Notes: generated by a model from the letters alone, not told the origin. DNA of 64,000 bases from JBBIPZ01 sp037442505 [NCBI: Deltaproteobacteria bacterium] (GCA_037442505.1 JBBIPZ010000013.1:5617-69616), one strand, 5' to 3'; positions 7,901 to 16,370 are shown, numbered from the stretch's first letter. Translations and numbers: made by a program.

Positions 7901-9439
7901 ATGAACTGGGTAAGGCTTGCTTTCATTACGCTTGCTGCAATGTTGGGCACTTTCATGGAGGTGCTCGACACTACAATTACAAACGTTGCACTTCCTCATA
8001 TCTCGGGAAATCTTTCAGTCTCAACCGATGAAAGCACTTGGGTCATCACGTCGTATCTGGTTGCGAATGCAGTTGTCTTGCCAATAACGCCATGGCTTGC
8101 GGGTATTTTTGGCAGAAGAAGACTTTTTTTAGCATGCGTATTTACGTTTACAGTAAGCTCATTTTTATGCGGTGTTGCGCCAAACTTAGAAACACTTATA
8201 ATAGCCAGAATTCTTCAGGGATTAGGAGGTGGAGGATTACAGCCAATAGAACAGGCAATATTATTGGAGGCATATCCACCAGAAAAAAGGGGATTAGCAA
8301 TGGCTTTTTATGGCCTTGTTGTTGTTATTGCACCAGTCCTTGGGCCAATTATTGGTGGATGGATTACAGATAACTATAGCTGGAGATGGGTATTTTTTAT
8401 AAATTTGCCAATTGGTGTTCTATCTTTTACATTAATTTACCTGTTTATATTTGACCCACCCTATTTAAAACGAATTAAATCTTACTTTGACTATATTGGG
8501 CTTGGTTTTCTTGCACTGTTTCTTGGCACTCTCCAGTATGTACTTGATAAAGGAGAAAGGGAAGATTGGTTTAATTCAGACTTAATTATTTATTTTTCGA
8601 TAATTTGTGTAGTATCTGGCATTTTTTTCTTTCTCTGGGAACGTAAGGAAAAAGAACCAGTTGTAGATTTATCGCTGTTTAAAAATTGGAACTTTAGCCT
8701 TTCTGTGCTTTTTATTACCTTGCTTGGTGTTGTGCTATACGGCAGTGTAGTGTTATTGCCTGTTATGTTACAAACGCTTTATGGCTATGATGCGTTTACT
8801 TCGGGGCTTGCATTAGGGTGGGGCGGTATTGGTGGTTTTATCAGTATGTTTATAACGGCACGGTTGATAACTAAGTTAGGTGAGAAAAAGTTGATACTTG
8901 CAGGCACAGTCATACATTTTATTTCGATGTATATGCTATTTAATATCAATCTGCAAGCGGACTTTTTTTATGTCTCGTTGTCGAGATTTGTACAGGGGTT
9001 ATCACTGGGTATGCTTTTTATTCCAATATCTGTAGCGTCGGTTTCTTACCTGCCAAAAGAAAAGATCGGCAGCGCTACCGGAATTTACAACTTGTTGAGA
9101 AATATTGGGGGAAGTATTGGTATTGCTATTGTAATGACATTGTTAAATAGACGAGCACAATTCCACCAAACTATGCTTGTAGATAGACTTTTTGAAATGA
9201 ATATAACGTTGTATAACAGCATTCAGAACATAAAACACTTTATATTTTCCAGATTCATACCGGTAAAAGGAGAGGAACTTGAGGTATCGTATAAGCTTGT
9301 TACCGGAGAGGTTATGAAACAGGCATATATGAACGCATTTATCGATAACTTCTATTTACTTGCAATAATAACTGTTTTTATTGGGCTTGCGGTATTTTTG
9401 AGACCATCACCAAAAGGAAAAGAAGTTAGTTTCCATTAG
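7901..9439 (+). CDS. DHA2-family MFS multidrug exporter (EmrB type)
   Basis: Inner-membrane proton-coupled exporter of 512 residues, consistent with the 14-helix DHA2 group. Helix 1 contains MEVLDTTITNVALPHI, the DHA2 signature, followed by TWVITSYLVANAV. Antiporter motif C is seen as APVLGPIIGGWI followed by SWRWVFFINLP. Together with the adaptor and outer-membrane channel it forms a tripartite pump; the substrate cannot be inferred. It is the last gene of the operon, 6 bases after emrA. Confidence 0.93.
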   Translation: MNWVRLAFITLAAMLGTFMEVLDTTITNVALPHISGNLSVSTDESTWVITSYLVANAVVLPITPWLAGIFGRRRLFLACVFTFTVSSFLCGVAPNLETLIIARILQGLGGGGLQPIEQAILLEAYPPEKRGLAMAFYGLVVVIAPVLGPIIGGWITDNYSWRWVFFINLPIGVLSFTLIYLFIFDPPYLKRIKSYFDYIGLGFLALFLGTLQYVLDKGEREDWFNSDLIIYFSIICVVSGIFFFLWERKEKEPVVDLSLFKNWNFSLSVLFITLLGVVLYGSVVLLPVMLQTLYGYDAFTSGLALGWGGIGGFISMFITARLITKLGEKKLILAGTVIHFISMYMLFNINLQADFFYVSLSRFVQGLSLGMLFIPISVASVSYLPKEKIGSATGIYNLLRNIGGSIGIAIVMTLLNRRAQFHQTMLVDRLFEMNITLYNSIQNIKHFIFSRFIPVKGEELEVSYKLVTGEVMKQAYMNAFIDNFYLLAIITVFIGLAVFLRPSPKGKEVSFH

Positions 9440-9546
9440 CAGATGAGTTTCTTCGCTTCGTTGTGCCCGAAAATCTCCCAATAAGTGAGCTTTTTCAAAG
9501 CACTCATATTGTTCATTTTTATTTCTTGATATGATAAAATATCTTT
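9440..9546 (+). promoter_or_regulatory. Gap with repeat remnant and putative NUDIX promoter
   Basis: The first part (TTTCTTCGCTTCGTTGTGCC, about 9451-9470) resembles a decayed half of the repeat unit seen at 4598-5009. Near the 3' end, TAAAAT (9535-9540) is a plausible -10 box ending six bases before the GTG start of the next gene. A -35 box is not convincing (TTGTTC at 9509-9514 has a 20-base spacer). Confidence 0.35.
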
Positions 9547-10128
9547 GTGGATTATAAACAACTTGAAAATTATCTGAAAAACAGGGAACGCAAAGTTATT
9601 CCTATTAATGGTTATAAACCTGCTGCATCGTTAGTGCCTCTTGTTTTTAATGAAAAAATACATTTACTAATAACTAAACGAGCACCACATCTAAAAAATC
9701 ATCCCGGAGAATACTCTTTTCCCGGTGGGCATATAGAAGATGGTGATAACACTGGAATTGAGACTGCACTTAGAGAGACAGAAGAGGAAATCGGTATACC
9801 TCGTGAGCAGATAAAAGTTATTGGTGTGCTTGATGACGTGGTCAGCGTTACAAACTTTCATTTAGTTCCTTATGTTGGCATAGTGCCATATTTGGAAAGT
9901 TATCCTTTTGATAAAAACGAAGTGGCAAGTGTCCACTTGATTCCACTGAAGATATTTTTACACCAACCAAAAATTGTAACATATTATTGGAAAGGAGAAG
10001 AAAAGCCAAGTGTAGTTTATGACTACCATGATATCAGGATTTTTGGCGTTACGGCTTTTGTAATTAAGAGATTTGTTGAGATACTTGACAGGTCGGAATT
10101 TTTGAAAATGAATAATAACTTGCTTTAG
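9547..10128 (+). CDS. NUDIX CoA pyrophosphatase
   Basis: A 193-residue NUDIX hydrolase of the CoA diphosphatase (NudL/YeaB) type. The UPF0035-like lead LLITKRAPHLKNHPGEYSFP runs into the NUDIX box GGHIEDGD...ALRETEEEIGI, with the paired glutamates that bind Mg2+. Such enzymes split CoA or oxidised CoA into 3',5'-ADP and 4'-phosphopantetheine. The GTG at 9547 is forced: the frame has a stop at 9535 and no other usable start between, and there is no Shine-Dalgarno sequence. The neighbours also handle CoA thioesters. Confidence 0.88.
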   Translation: MDYKQLENYLKNRERKVIPINGYKPAASLVPLVFNEKIHLLITKRAPHLKNHPGEYSFPGGHIEDGDNTGIETALRETEEEIGIPREQIKVIGVLDDVVSVTNFHLVPYVGIVPYLESYPFDKNEVASVHLIPLKIFLHQPKIVTYYWKGEEKPSVVYDYHDIRIFGVTAFVIKRFVEILDRSEFLKMNNNLL

Positions 10129-10139
10129 AGGAGATTGTT

Positions 10140-10991
10140 ATGGTTAACAGTTTTATGTTAGGAGATTTTGAATTGGTATGGCTTAATGGCGGCAGGTTTG
10201 AACTGGACGGTGGGGCTATGTTTGGTGTTGTCCCTAAGATTCTCTGGTCTAAAAAGTTCCCTTGTAATGAGGAAAACTACATCCCAATGGTAGCTTTTCC
10301 AATTTTAGTTAAAACACAGAAAGAAATTGCTATAATCGAAACAGGGCTTGGAAATAAGCTTACCGATAAACAGAAACAAATATACAGGGTGAAAGAGGAT
10401 TGGGACATACCCTATGAGCTTCAAAAATCAGGTATCTCCCGTGAAGATGTTAATTATGTGATTTTAACGCACTTTGATTTTGACCATGCAGGCGGAGTGG
10501 TTATGCAGAAGCAGGATAAAAGCCTTGAACTTACATTTCCGAATGCAAAACATATTCTACAGAAAAAGGAGTGGCACGACGTTACACACCCAAACAGACG
10601 TTCTATAAATACGTTCTGGACTGTTAATTATGAAGTTTTACTAAATAGTGGTAAGTTGGAGCTTGTGGATGGAGAGGTGGAGATTTTTACTGGGGTAAAA
10701 GTGTCATTAACAGCTGGACATAATGGTGGTCATCAGGTTGTTTATGTCGAATCAAATGGGGAAAAGGCTCTGCACATGGGCGATCTGATGCCAACTCACG
10801 CACATTACAATCCTTTGTGGGTGATGGCTTACGATAATTACCCGTTAGATTCGATTGCAAAAAAGGAAGAGTTAGAAAACTGGGCAAGAAAAGAAAACGC
10901 CTGGTTAACCTTTTATCATGATCCATTTGTTTTGGCTGCCAAGTTTGATGATAACGGCAACATTGTAAAAAAGATCTCTTTAGAAGCGTAG
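10140..10991 (+). CDS. Metallo-beta-lactamase-fold hydrolase
   Basis: MBL-fold enzyme of 283 residues resembling lactonase or YtnP-like hydrolases. The metal motif is THFDFDHAGG, i.e. HxDxDH instead of the usual HxHxDH, then GHNGGH, HMGDLMPTHAHY and a late FYHDP histidine. The remaining ligands are present, so a binuclear metal site is likely. A good Shine-Dalgarno (GAGGAG) precedes ATG 10140. The substrate is unknown; position between CoA pyrophosphatase and HMG-CoA lyase suggests an ester, lactone or thioester. Confidence 0.82.
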   Translation: MVNSFMLGDFELVWLNGGRFELDGGAMFGVVPKILWSKKFPCNEENYIPMVAFPILVKTQKEIAIIETGLGNKLTDKQKQIYRVKEDWDIPYELQKSGISREDVNYVILTHFDFDHAGGVVMQKQDKSLELTFPNAKHILQKKEWHDVTHPNRRSINTFWTVNYEVLLNSGKLELVDGEVEIFTGVKVSLTAGHNGGHQVVYVESNGEKALHMGDLMPTHAHYNPLWVMAYDNYPLDSIAKKEELENWARKENAWLTFYHDPFVLAAKFDDNGNIVKKISLEA

Positions 10992-11004
10992 ATAGTGTAA
11001 ATAT

Positions 11005-11910
11005 ATGGTGAATGAAGTAGTAAAAATTATTGAGGTTGGCCCTCGCGATGGGCTACAAAATGAAACCTCTTTTGTCTCGACTGAGGCGAAGATAGAGTTT
11101 ATCAATTTGCTTTCCGAAGCGGGCTTTTATGAGATAGAAACCACATCCTTTGTTAATCCAAAGAACATCCCCCAGCTGGCTGATGCAGTTGATGTTTTAA
11201 ATGGCGTAAATAAAAATAAAGGGACAGTTTATTCTTGTTTGGTACCAAATCTTACCGGACTGAAAAGCGCCTTTAAAGTTCCGTTTCAGAAGGCGGTTTT
11301 TTTTGTTGCAGCATCGGAGTCTTTTAACAAAAAAAATGTGAATATGAGTGTTGATGAATCGTTGCAAAAATTTAAAGATATGGCTAAGATATGTAAAGAA
11401 AATGACTGGTCAATAAGAGGTAGTATATCTACAGCATTTGTATGTCCTTTTGAAGGCGCAGTTTCTCCAGAACAAGTTGCTAAAATTATTGATGTTTTTT
11501 TAAATTTAGGCATTAAAGAGATTTCCCTGTGCGATACGTTTGGTGTTATTACGCCCAAACAAGTTGAAAAGTTGCTTATTTTTTTGTCAAAACTTTATCC
11601 GCTTTCTTATTTTTCCCTGCATCTGCATAATACAATGGGGATCGCTATTGCATCAATATATAAAGGTTTTGAAATGGGAATAAGGTGTTTTGAGGCATCA
11701 GTGGGTGGTTTGGGTGGCTGTCCAAATGCTCCCGGGGCTGCTGGTAATCTTGCTACAGAAGAATTGGTTTATTTGTTTGAAAAAATGGGCATTAAAACTA
11801 ATCTAAATTTTAACAAAATTATTCAGGCTGCCTTTTTTATAGAATCGATGCTGGGAAGGCAGCTATCTGCACCACTTATTAACTACTACAGATGTTCCAA
11901 TAAAAAATAA
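11005..11910 (+). CDS. mvaB: Hydroxymethylglutaryl-CoA lyase
   Basis: DRE-TIM metallolyase of 301 residues that splits HMG-CoA into acetyl-CoA and acetoacetate, the last step of leucine catabolism. All key elements are visible: EVGPRDGLQNE (catalytic Arg14, Asp15), SLCDTFG, the metal histidines in SLHLHNTMG, and the catalytic loop GGLGGCPNAPGA with Cys239. The length matches the bacterial enzymes. The ATG is 14 bases after the MBL gene. A divergent paralogue without the cysteine lies at 14484-15521. Confidence 0.92.
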   Translation: MVNEVVKIIEVGPRDGLQNETSFVSTEAKIEFINLLSEAGFYEIETTSFVNPKNIPQLADAVDVLNGVNKNKGTVYSCLVPNLTGLKSAFKVPFQKAVFFVAASESFNKKNVNMSVDESLQKFKDMAKICKENDWSIRGSISTAFVCPFEGAVSPEQVAKIIDVFLNLGIKEISLCDTFGVITPKQVEKLLIFLSKLYPLSYFSLHLHNTMGIAIASIYKGFEMGIRCFEASVGGLGGCPNAPGAAGNLATEELVYLFEKMGIKTNLNFNKIIQAAFFIESMLGRQLSAPLINYYRCSNKK

Positions 11911-12054
11911 AATTTTCTCAAATTAAACTTTTTGGCTTTTAAAATCTTGATTTTTATATTTATAAGGTTATGCCCATGATGTTTTTTTAACTTGATTTAT
12001 TTTTTTTATCTCATAAAATAACCTTTTGTCAAAATTAGAGGAAGGCAGAAATAG
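11911..12054 (+). other. Intergenic AT-rich leader of the DUF2231-Acd operon
   Basis: A 144-base AT-rich gap. TTGATT followed by a T-rich stretch and TAAAAT (around 11993-12020) could be a weak promoter, and GAGGAAGG before ATG 12055 is a clear Shine-Dalgarno. No hairpin terminator for the HMG-CoA lyase gene is obvious. Confidence 0.35.
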
Positions 12055-12600
12055 ATGAATTATAAGAACAGACATTTTCACTCAATCATTGTACATGTAA
12101 CAATTGCTTTTTCTGTTGTAGCTGCATTTTCTCATTTTTGTGAGACGAATGGCATATCGTTTTTTATGATGAATTCTGCAGAATGGCAGCTTTTGACCAG
12201 ACTTTCTCTGTTTATTTTGTTTTTGTCGTCTTTACCTGCATCAGTTAGTGGGGTATTTGAAACTAACAAGATGTATCCAAGATGGCACAATACACACAAA
12301 ATTAAGTTGTTTTTGTCAGTTTTGATTTGTATTTTCTCTATAGTTGAGATAGTAGCGATAGCTAACGACTGTCATGGTTTTCTGTTAAAGTTCGGCTTAT
12401 ATTTTGTAAACAATCTTATTATCTTTTTGCTTTCGTTTTACGGTCTAAAAATAACACTCGGCAGACAGTCAATTGCAAAAACGTCTTATGTGCCAGATTT
12501 TTTTAATGAAGAAAATCCCGTAGATATTCTGAACGAAGTTAAAGAATATGTTAAAGAAAAACCCAAAAGGGTAGATTTTTTTGATTTTGGAGAGGATTAA
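12055..12600 (+). CDS. DUF2231-like four-helix membrane protein
   Basis: An integral membrane protein of 181 residues. Four hydrophobic segments (about 10-28, 46-66, 84-104, 117-136) are followed by a hydrophilic C-terminal tail of about 40 residues. Histidines sit at membrane ends (HFHSIIVH at residues 7-14, WHNTHK near 80-85), as in DUF2231 proteins. Known: DUF2231 members are uncharacterised; conserved histidines could bind heme (inference). Its stop codon is immediately followed by the start of the acyl-CoA dehydrogenase gene, and a second DUF2231-type gene follows that, so the three form one operon. Confidence 0.7.
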   Translation: MNYKNRHFHSIIVHVTIAFSVVAAFSHFCETNGISFFMMNSAEWQLLTRLSLFILFLSSLPASVSGVFETNKMYPRWHNTHKIKLFLSVLICIFSIVEIVAIANDCHGFLLKFGLYFVNNLIIFLLSFYGLKITLGRQSIAKTSYVPDFFNEENPVDILNEVKEYVKEKPKRVDFFDFGED

Positions 12601-13743
12601 ATGATTAATTTTGGCTTAAGTGATGAACAAAAAAAACTTGTAGAAAAGGCAAGAGATTTTTCTAAGAATTTTGTTGCCCCAAATGCATTAAAGTATGATA
12701 GAAGCGGGGAGTTTCCAGAGGAGATTTGTAAAGAGGCTTTTCGTCAAGGCTTGATGAACACAAGCATACCCAAGGAGTATGGTGGGCCTGGACTTTCTGT
12801 TTTGGACCACGTGTTGATTACAGAAGAAATTGCCACAGGTTGTACGGGTATTGGAACTGCAATAGACTCCAATGGCTTATCGCAGTTTCCAGTAATTCTT
12901 GCGGGAACCGATGAGCAAAAACGGGAGTTTCTTACTCCAATGACCAGAGAGTTAATGTTTTCTGCATATGCTGTTACTGAACCTGCAGCTGGCTCTGATG
13001 TTAACAGGATAGAAACTATCGCTAAACGCTATAATGATGAGTATGTTATAAATGGCGTGAAATGGTGGATTACCAATGGTTCCGTAGCAAGCTGGTATTT
13101 TGTCCTTGCAAAGGTAGACGGCAAACTTACAGGATTTATTGTCCCTGCAGATACCCCCGGTATTATTAGAGGTCCTAAAGAGTATAACTTGGGTCAACAT
13201 GCGTCAAACACTGTTCGAGTGACTTTTGAAGATGTAAAAGTGCCATCAAAATACCGCCTTGGTTCTGAGGGTGATGGATTTAATATTGTTATGAAGACAT
13301 TTGATCACACAAGACCGGGTGTTGCAAGTGGTGCCAATGGTATTACACGTGCAGCCTTAAATCTGGCACTCGAGTATGCTAAAAGAAGGCGAACATTTGA
13401 TAAGAAACTTATATCCAATCAGGGGATCTCCTTTCCTCTTGCAGAGATACTTACAAAGCTTGATGCTGCAAGGTTTCTTGCGTGGAAGGCGGCGTGGCTT
13501 ATTGACAACGGTTTTGATAATAGCAGAGAAGCATCACAAGCGAAATGGTTTGCTGCAGATGTAGCAATGGAGGCAGCCATAAAGGCTGCTCAAGTTTTAG
13601 GTGGCTATGGTTACACTAACGAAATGCCTGTTGAGAAGTTAATAAGGGATGCAAAAATTTATCAGATTTATGAAGGTGCCACAGAGATTCAAAAAATGGT
13701 AATAGTAGCAAAGATGATGAGAATGAGGGAAATAGCTTTATGA
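12601..13743 (+). CDS. Acyl-CoA dehydrogenase
   Basis: FAD-dependent dehydrogenase of 380 residues, full length for the short/medium-chain family. It has the FAD-binding AYAVTEPAAGSDV segment, WWITNGSVA, the QGISFPLAE region and QVLGGYGY, and the catalytic base Glu358 in QIYEGATEIQ, placed as in MCAD and butyryl-CoA dehydrogenase. It oxidises an acyl-CoA to the 2-enoyl-CoA, normally passing electrons to ETF. No ETF genes are nearby; instead it lies between two membrane-protein genes with zero gap and an ATGA overlap, suggesting a membrane electron acceptor (inference). The chain length cannot be told. Confidence 0.93.
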   Translation: MINFGLSDEQKKLVEKARDFSKNFVAPNALKYDRSGEFPEEICKEAFRQGLMNTSIPKEYGGPGLSVLDHVLITEEIATGCTGIGTAIDSNGLSQFPVILAGTDEQKREFLTPMTRELMFSAYAVTEPAAGSDVNRIETIAKRYNDEYVINGVKWWITNGSVASWYFVLAKVDGKLTGFIVPADTPGIIRGPKEYNLGQHASNTVRVTFEDVKVPSKYRLGSEGDGFNIVMKTFDHTRPGVASGANGITRAALNLALEYAKRRRTFDKKLISNQGISFPLAEILTKLDAARFLAWKAAWLIDNGFDNSREASQAKWFAADVAMEAAIKAAQVLGGYGYTNEMPVEKLIRDAKIYQIYEGATEIQKMVIVAKMMRMREIAL

Positions 13744-14459
13744 TTGATGGCTTTGAAAAGGCAGTAGATAAATTGATCGATCGCATAAAAACGAGAATCT
13801 ATGGCAAAACATTTCGTTGTCCCGTTTGCCATTTAGAGCTCTCTTTTCACGATATTAATGAAAATGGGCTTGTTGTTTGTCCTTTGTGCGGAATTGTTAT
13901 AGAGGTTGCGGATGTGTTTGGTCATGCTCTACCAGTTGTTCACAATGTGGAAATAAAAAGGTATCAGCCAAAATTGAGAATTCATCCTGTTTCTACACAC
14001 CTGCCTATCGGACTATTTCCGTTTTCACTTTTGTTATCTTTGTTACTTGCTTTTGCATCGTTTCTGTTACCAGCATTTGACAATCATTGTGTTACTGGTG
14101 TTTTTATGTCATATCTTTCAAAAATAAACAATATTTCTCAATTTTTTCTTATAATTGCCGTGATATTTTCTGTTCCTGCATTTCTTTCGGGGCTGTATGA
14201 TTGGCATTACCGTTATGAGAAAAGACGCTACAAAACTATAACTGTTAAGATTATCCTTTCGATAGTTTTTTTTGTTTTGGGACTATTGGCATTTTGTTTA
14301 CATCATTATGGTTTGGTGTTTTCTCCAGAAACAGGCTTGTTAACCTTTTCTATGAGTAACATCCTTTGCGCGATATTGTATTTTATTCTGATGTTAGCCA
14401 ATATGATTTGTTTAGCAACGATAGGGCATCTTGGTGGTTTATTGGTTTTTGGAAAATAA
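13740..14459 (+). CDS. DUF2231 membrane protein with N-terminal zinc ribbon
   Basis: A 239-residue protein with two parts. Residues 27-50 hold CPVC...CPLC (Cys27, 30, 47, 50), a small zinc-ribbon or rubredoxin-like knuckle. From residue 82 a DUF2231 domain begins with HPVSTHLPIGLF, followed by four membrane helices and SGLYDWHYRY between helices 2 and 3. Its start overlaps the dehydrogenase stop (ATGA). The cysteine knuckle could bind Zn or Fe and contact the dehydrogenase; that is inference. The operon ends here at a strong terminator. Confidence 0.8.
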   Translation: MIDGFEKAVDKLIDRIKTRIYGKTFRCPVCHLELSFHDINENGLVVCPLCGIVIEVADVFGHALPVVHNVEIKRYQPKLRIHPVSTHLPIGLFPFSLLLSLLLAFASFLLPAFDNHCVTGVFMSYLSKINNISQFFLIIAVIFSVPAFLSGLYDWHYRYEKRRYKTITVKIILSIVFFVLGLLAFCLHHYGLVFSPETGLLTFSMSNILCAILYFILMLANMICLATIGHLGGLLVFGK

Positions 14460-14490
14460 AAAGGGGCTTTTTAAGCCCCTTGATTATTTT
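14459..14490. terminator. Bidirectional intrinsic terminator
   Basis: A 9-bp perfect stem AAGGGGCTT/AAGCCCCTT (14461-14469 with 14473-14481) and a 3-base loop, flanked by A-rich and T-rich sequence. It serves the DUF2231-Acd operon and the converging minus-strand lyase-like gene. Confidence 0.88.
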
Positions 14491-15521
14491 TTCAGACTTT
14501 CATCTAAAAACTCTGTTGGTTCTTTAGGAATTCTTCCAGACTTGATTGTTTCAGACCTTAATCGTCTGCCCACAATTCTTTCAACCATTCTACCAATTTC
14601 GAGAACATGGTCAACGTTTACTCCAGTATCAATGCCCATCTCGTCCATCATAACAACCATATCTTCTGTTGAAACAAGTCCAGTAATATTTGGATCCCTG
14701 TAATAATACTTTCCTGTGCCGGGAACAGGAACGCCATCTACAAAGTTTGCTGGTTGTCCGCCAATACCACCCATTGTTGACTCATAATGGGTTATACCGG
14801 CCTGAAGTGCAGCCAATACATTTGCGAGCCCCCAACCTCTTGTTACGTGAAAATGTGCAATATGTTTGCTTGAGTCTGGAATTGCATCAAGAATCATGGA
14901 AAAGTATTCGTAAACCTTGTTTGGTGGTGCAGAACCGTCGTGATCCGCATGTTCAATATCGTCTGCGCCTAAATCTAAATAACGTTTTGTAAACTCGACA
15001 GCCTTTTTAAGCTCTGTTGGTCCCTCGATTGGGCAACCCCAGATAGTACTGACAGTTCCATTAAACTTTAACCCAACCTCTTTTGCATCTTTAATACATT
15101 TTTCAGTCATTGCCCAGTACTCTTTGTGTGTCAACCCTGAATTTTTAATCTGATGAGATTCGCTTGTTGATACCATCTGCAAAATTCTATCAGGTCCCCA
15201 GCCCTCTTTTTTTGCCTGAATAGCACGTTCAACAGCCTTTTCTCTGATTGTTACGACTGTGATTGTTACATCTTTAAGCAAATGTGCTATACGTTTACTT
15301 TTCCTTATAGCCTTAAGCAGGTCGTCTGCGTCCTTAAACTGAGGCATACCTTTTGGATTTCCTAAATTTGTAACCTCGATGTTTCTAAAGCCTGCAAGGA
15401 TAAGCTCTTCGGCAACCCATAATTTTGCTTCTGTCGGAATAAAATGCTCTTCGTGTTGGAAACCATCTCTTACAGTGATGTCACCAATTGTAACTTTTTT
15501 TGGGTATTTCATTTCTGCCAT
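14484..15521 (-). CDS. HMG-CoA-lyase-like DRE-TIM enzyme lacking the catalytic Cys
   Basis: A 345-residue DRE-TIM metallolyase of the HMG-CoA lyase branch: ITVRDGFQHEE (Arg18, Asp19), WGCPIEGP, EHADHDG and the metal histidines AHFHVTRGWG (223, 225). Where HMG-CoA lyase has GGLGGCP, this has GGIGGQPAN (Gln256 for Cys), followed by an insertion of about 20 residues before VSTEDMV. It therefore should not perform the standard HMG-CoA cleavage by the known mechanism. It may be an aldolase or lyase for a related branched acyl-CoA or 2-oxoacid. It has its own regulated promoter and an AAGGGGGGGG Shine-Dalgarno. Confidence 0.8.
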   Translation of the reverse strand: MAEMKYPKKVTIGDITVRDGFQHEEHFIPTEAKLWVAEELILAGFRNIEVTNLGNPKGMPQFKDADDLLKAIRKSKRIAHLLKDVTITVVTIREKAVERAIQAKKEGWGPDRILQMVSTSESHQIKNSGLTHKEYWAMTEKCIKDAKEVGLKFNGTVSTIWGCPIEGPTELKKAVEFTKRYLDLGADDIEHADHDGSAPPNKVYEYFSMILDAIPDSSKHIAHFHVTRGWGLANVLAALQAGITHYESTMGGIGGQPANFVDGVPVPGTGKYYYRDPNITGLVSTEDMVVMMDEMGIDTGVNVDHVLEIGRMVERIVGRRLRSETIKSGRIPKEPTEFLDESLKK

Positions 15522-15555
15522 ACTCCCCCCCCTTTTTTGGTTTACTATCTTTGCC

Positions 15556-15584
15556 AGTTTACGTTAAAGTAAACAGAATGTCAA
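15556..15584 (-). promoter_or_regulatory. Promoter with palindromic operator for the lyase-like gene
   Basis: On the minus strand: TTGACA (15584-15579), a 17-base spacer and TAAACT (15561-15556). The palindrome GTTTACTTTAACGTAAAC (15574-15557, 6-bp arms) covers the spacer end and the -10, and another GTTTAC half-site lies at 15539-15544 on the plus strand. This layout indicates control by a dimeric repressor, perhaps a TetR- or GntR-type acyl-CoA regulator encoded elsewhere. Confidence 0.65.
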
Positions 15585-15698
15585 GAAAAAAACAAAACAT
15601 CTTTTTAAAAATGATTTTGCATATTTTTTATACAACAAATCTTTTACTGCTAAATGTTTGTGCAGTTATATTAAAAAGGCAATTTAAAAATCAGGAAA

Positions 15699-16367
15699 AT
15701 GTTGGAACAGTTTTTGCAATATTATGGTATGTTTTATTTGATACAGCATGTTCCGGAGGAGGGTGCGGGCGTTTTTGAACAGCTATTGCCTTTACCCTAT
15801 AAAACTATTTTAACAATTAAAGACAGTTTTCCTGATAATTTTGAAAATATTTCAGGCGTCCTCATTATGGGAGGACCGATGGGTGTGTATGAAAGAAGTA
15901 TTTATCCTTTTATTGAGAAGGAGCTTGCATTTATAAAAAAATGTTATGAAAAAAACGTTAAGGTTTTAGGCGTCTGCTTAGGTGCCCAGATGATTGCAGA
16001 AGCTTTAGGGGGAAAGGTTTATAAAGGACACATTCAGGAAGTTGGATGGTGTAAAATTACACATACAAAAGCTGCAAAAGAAGACGCTCTGTTTTCAATA
16101 TTTTCAGAAGAGTTAGATGTTTTTCAATGGCATGGCGACACATTTGATTTGCCGCCAGATGCCATCAGGCTTGCTATTTCAAAAGAGTATGAAAATCAAG
16201 CATTTCGAGTAGGCAAAAATATCTATGGATTGCAATATCATATAGAAGTGACCGATAAAATAATTAAAGAATGGTTCCCGCAAGACTATCAAAAGTTTGT
16301 GTATCCAGAAATAAATCGTTTAAATAGTCTTGCCTTGGAAGCTTTTAGAAGATTTTTGAGGTTGTAA
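15699..16367 (+). CDS. Class I glutamine amidotransferase-like protein
   Basis: Stand-alone GATase1 domain like the GMP-synthase-type amidotransferases of unknown partner. The nucleophile elbow is GVCLGAQM, the catalytic His-Glu pair is in QYHIEV, and the oxyanion strand is LIMGGPMGV. The family usually begins just before LIQHVPEEGAG, so ATG 15729 could be the true start; ATG 15699 has AGGAA close upstream. No synthetase domain or gene is adjacent, so the acceptor is unknown. It converges on the OFA transporter gene. Confidence 0.8.
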   Translation: MLEQFLQYYGMFYLIQHVPEEGAGVFEQLLPLPYKTILTIKDSFPDNFENISGVLIMGGPMGVYERSIYPFIEKELAFIKKCYEKNVKVLGVCLGAQMIAEALGGKVYKGHIQEVGWCKITHTKAAKEDALFSIFSEELDVFQWHGDTFDLPPDAIRLAISKEYENQAFRVGKNIYGLQYHIEVTDKIIKEWFPQDYQKFVYPEINRLNSLALEAFRRFLRL

Positions 16368-16370
16368 GAA

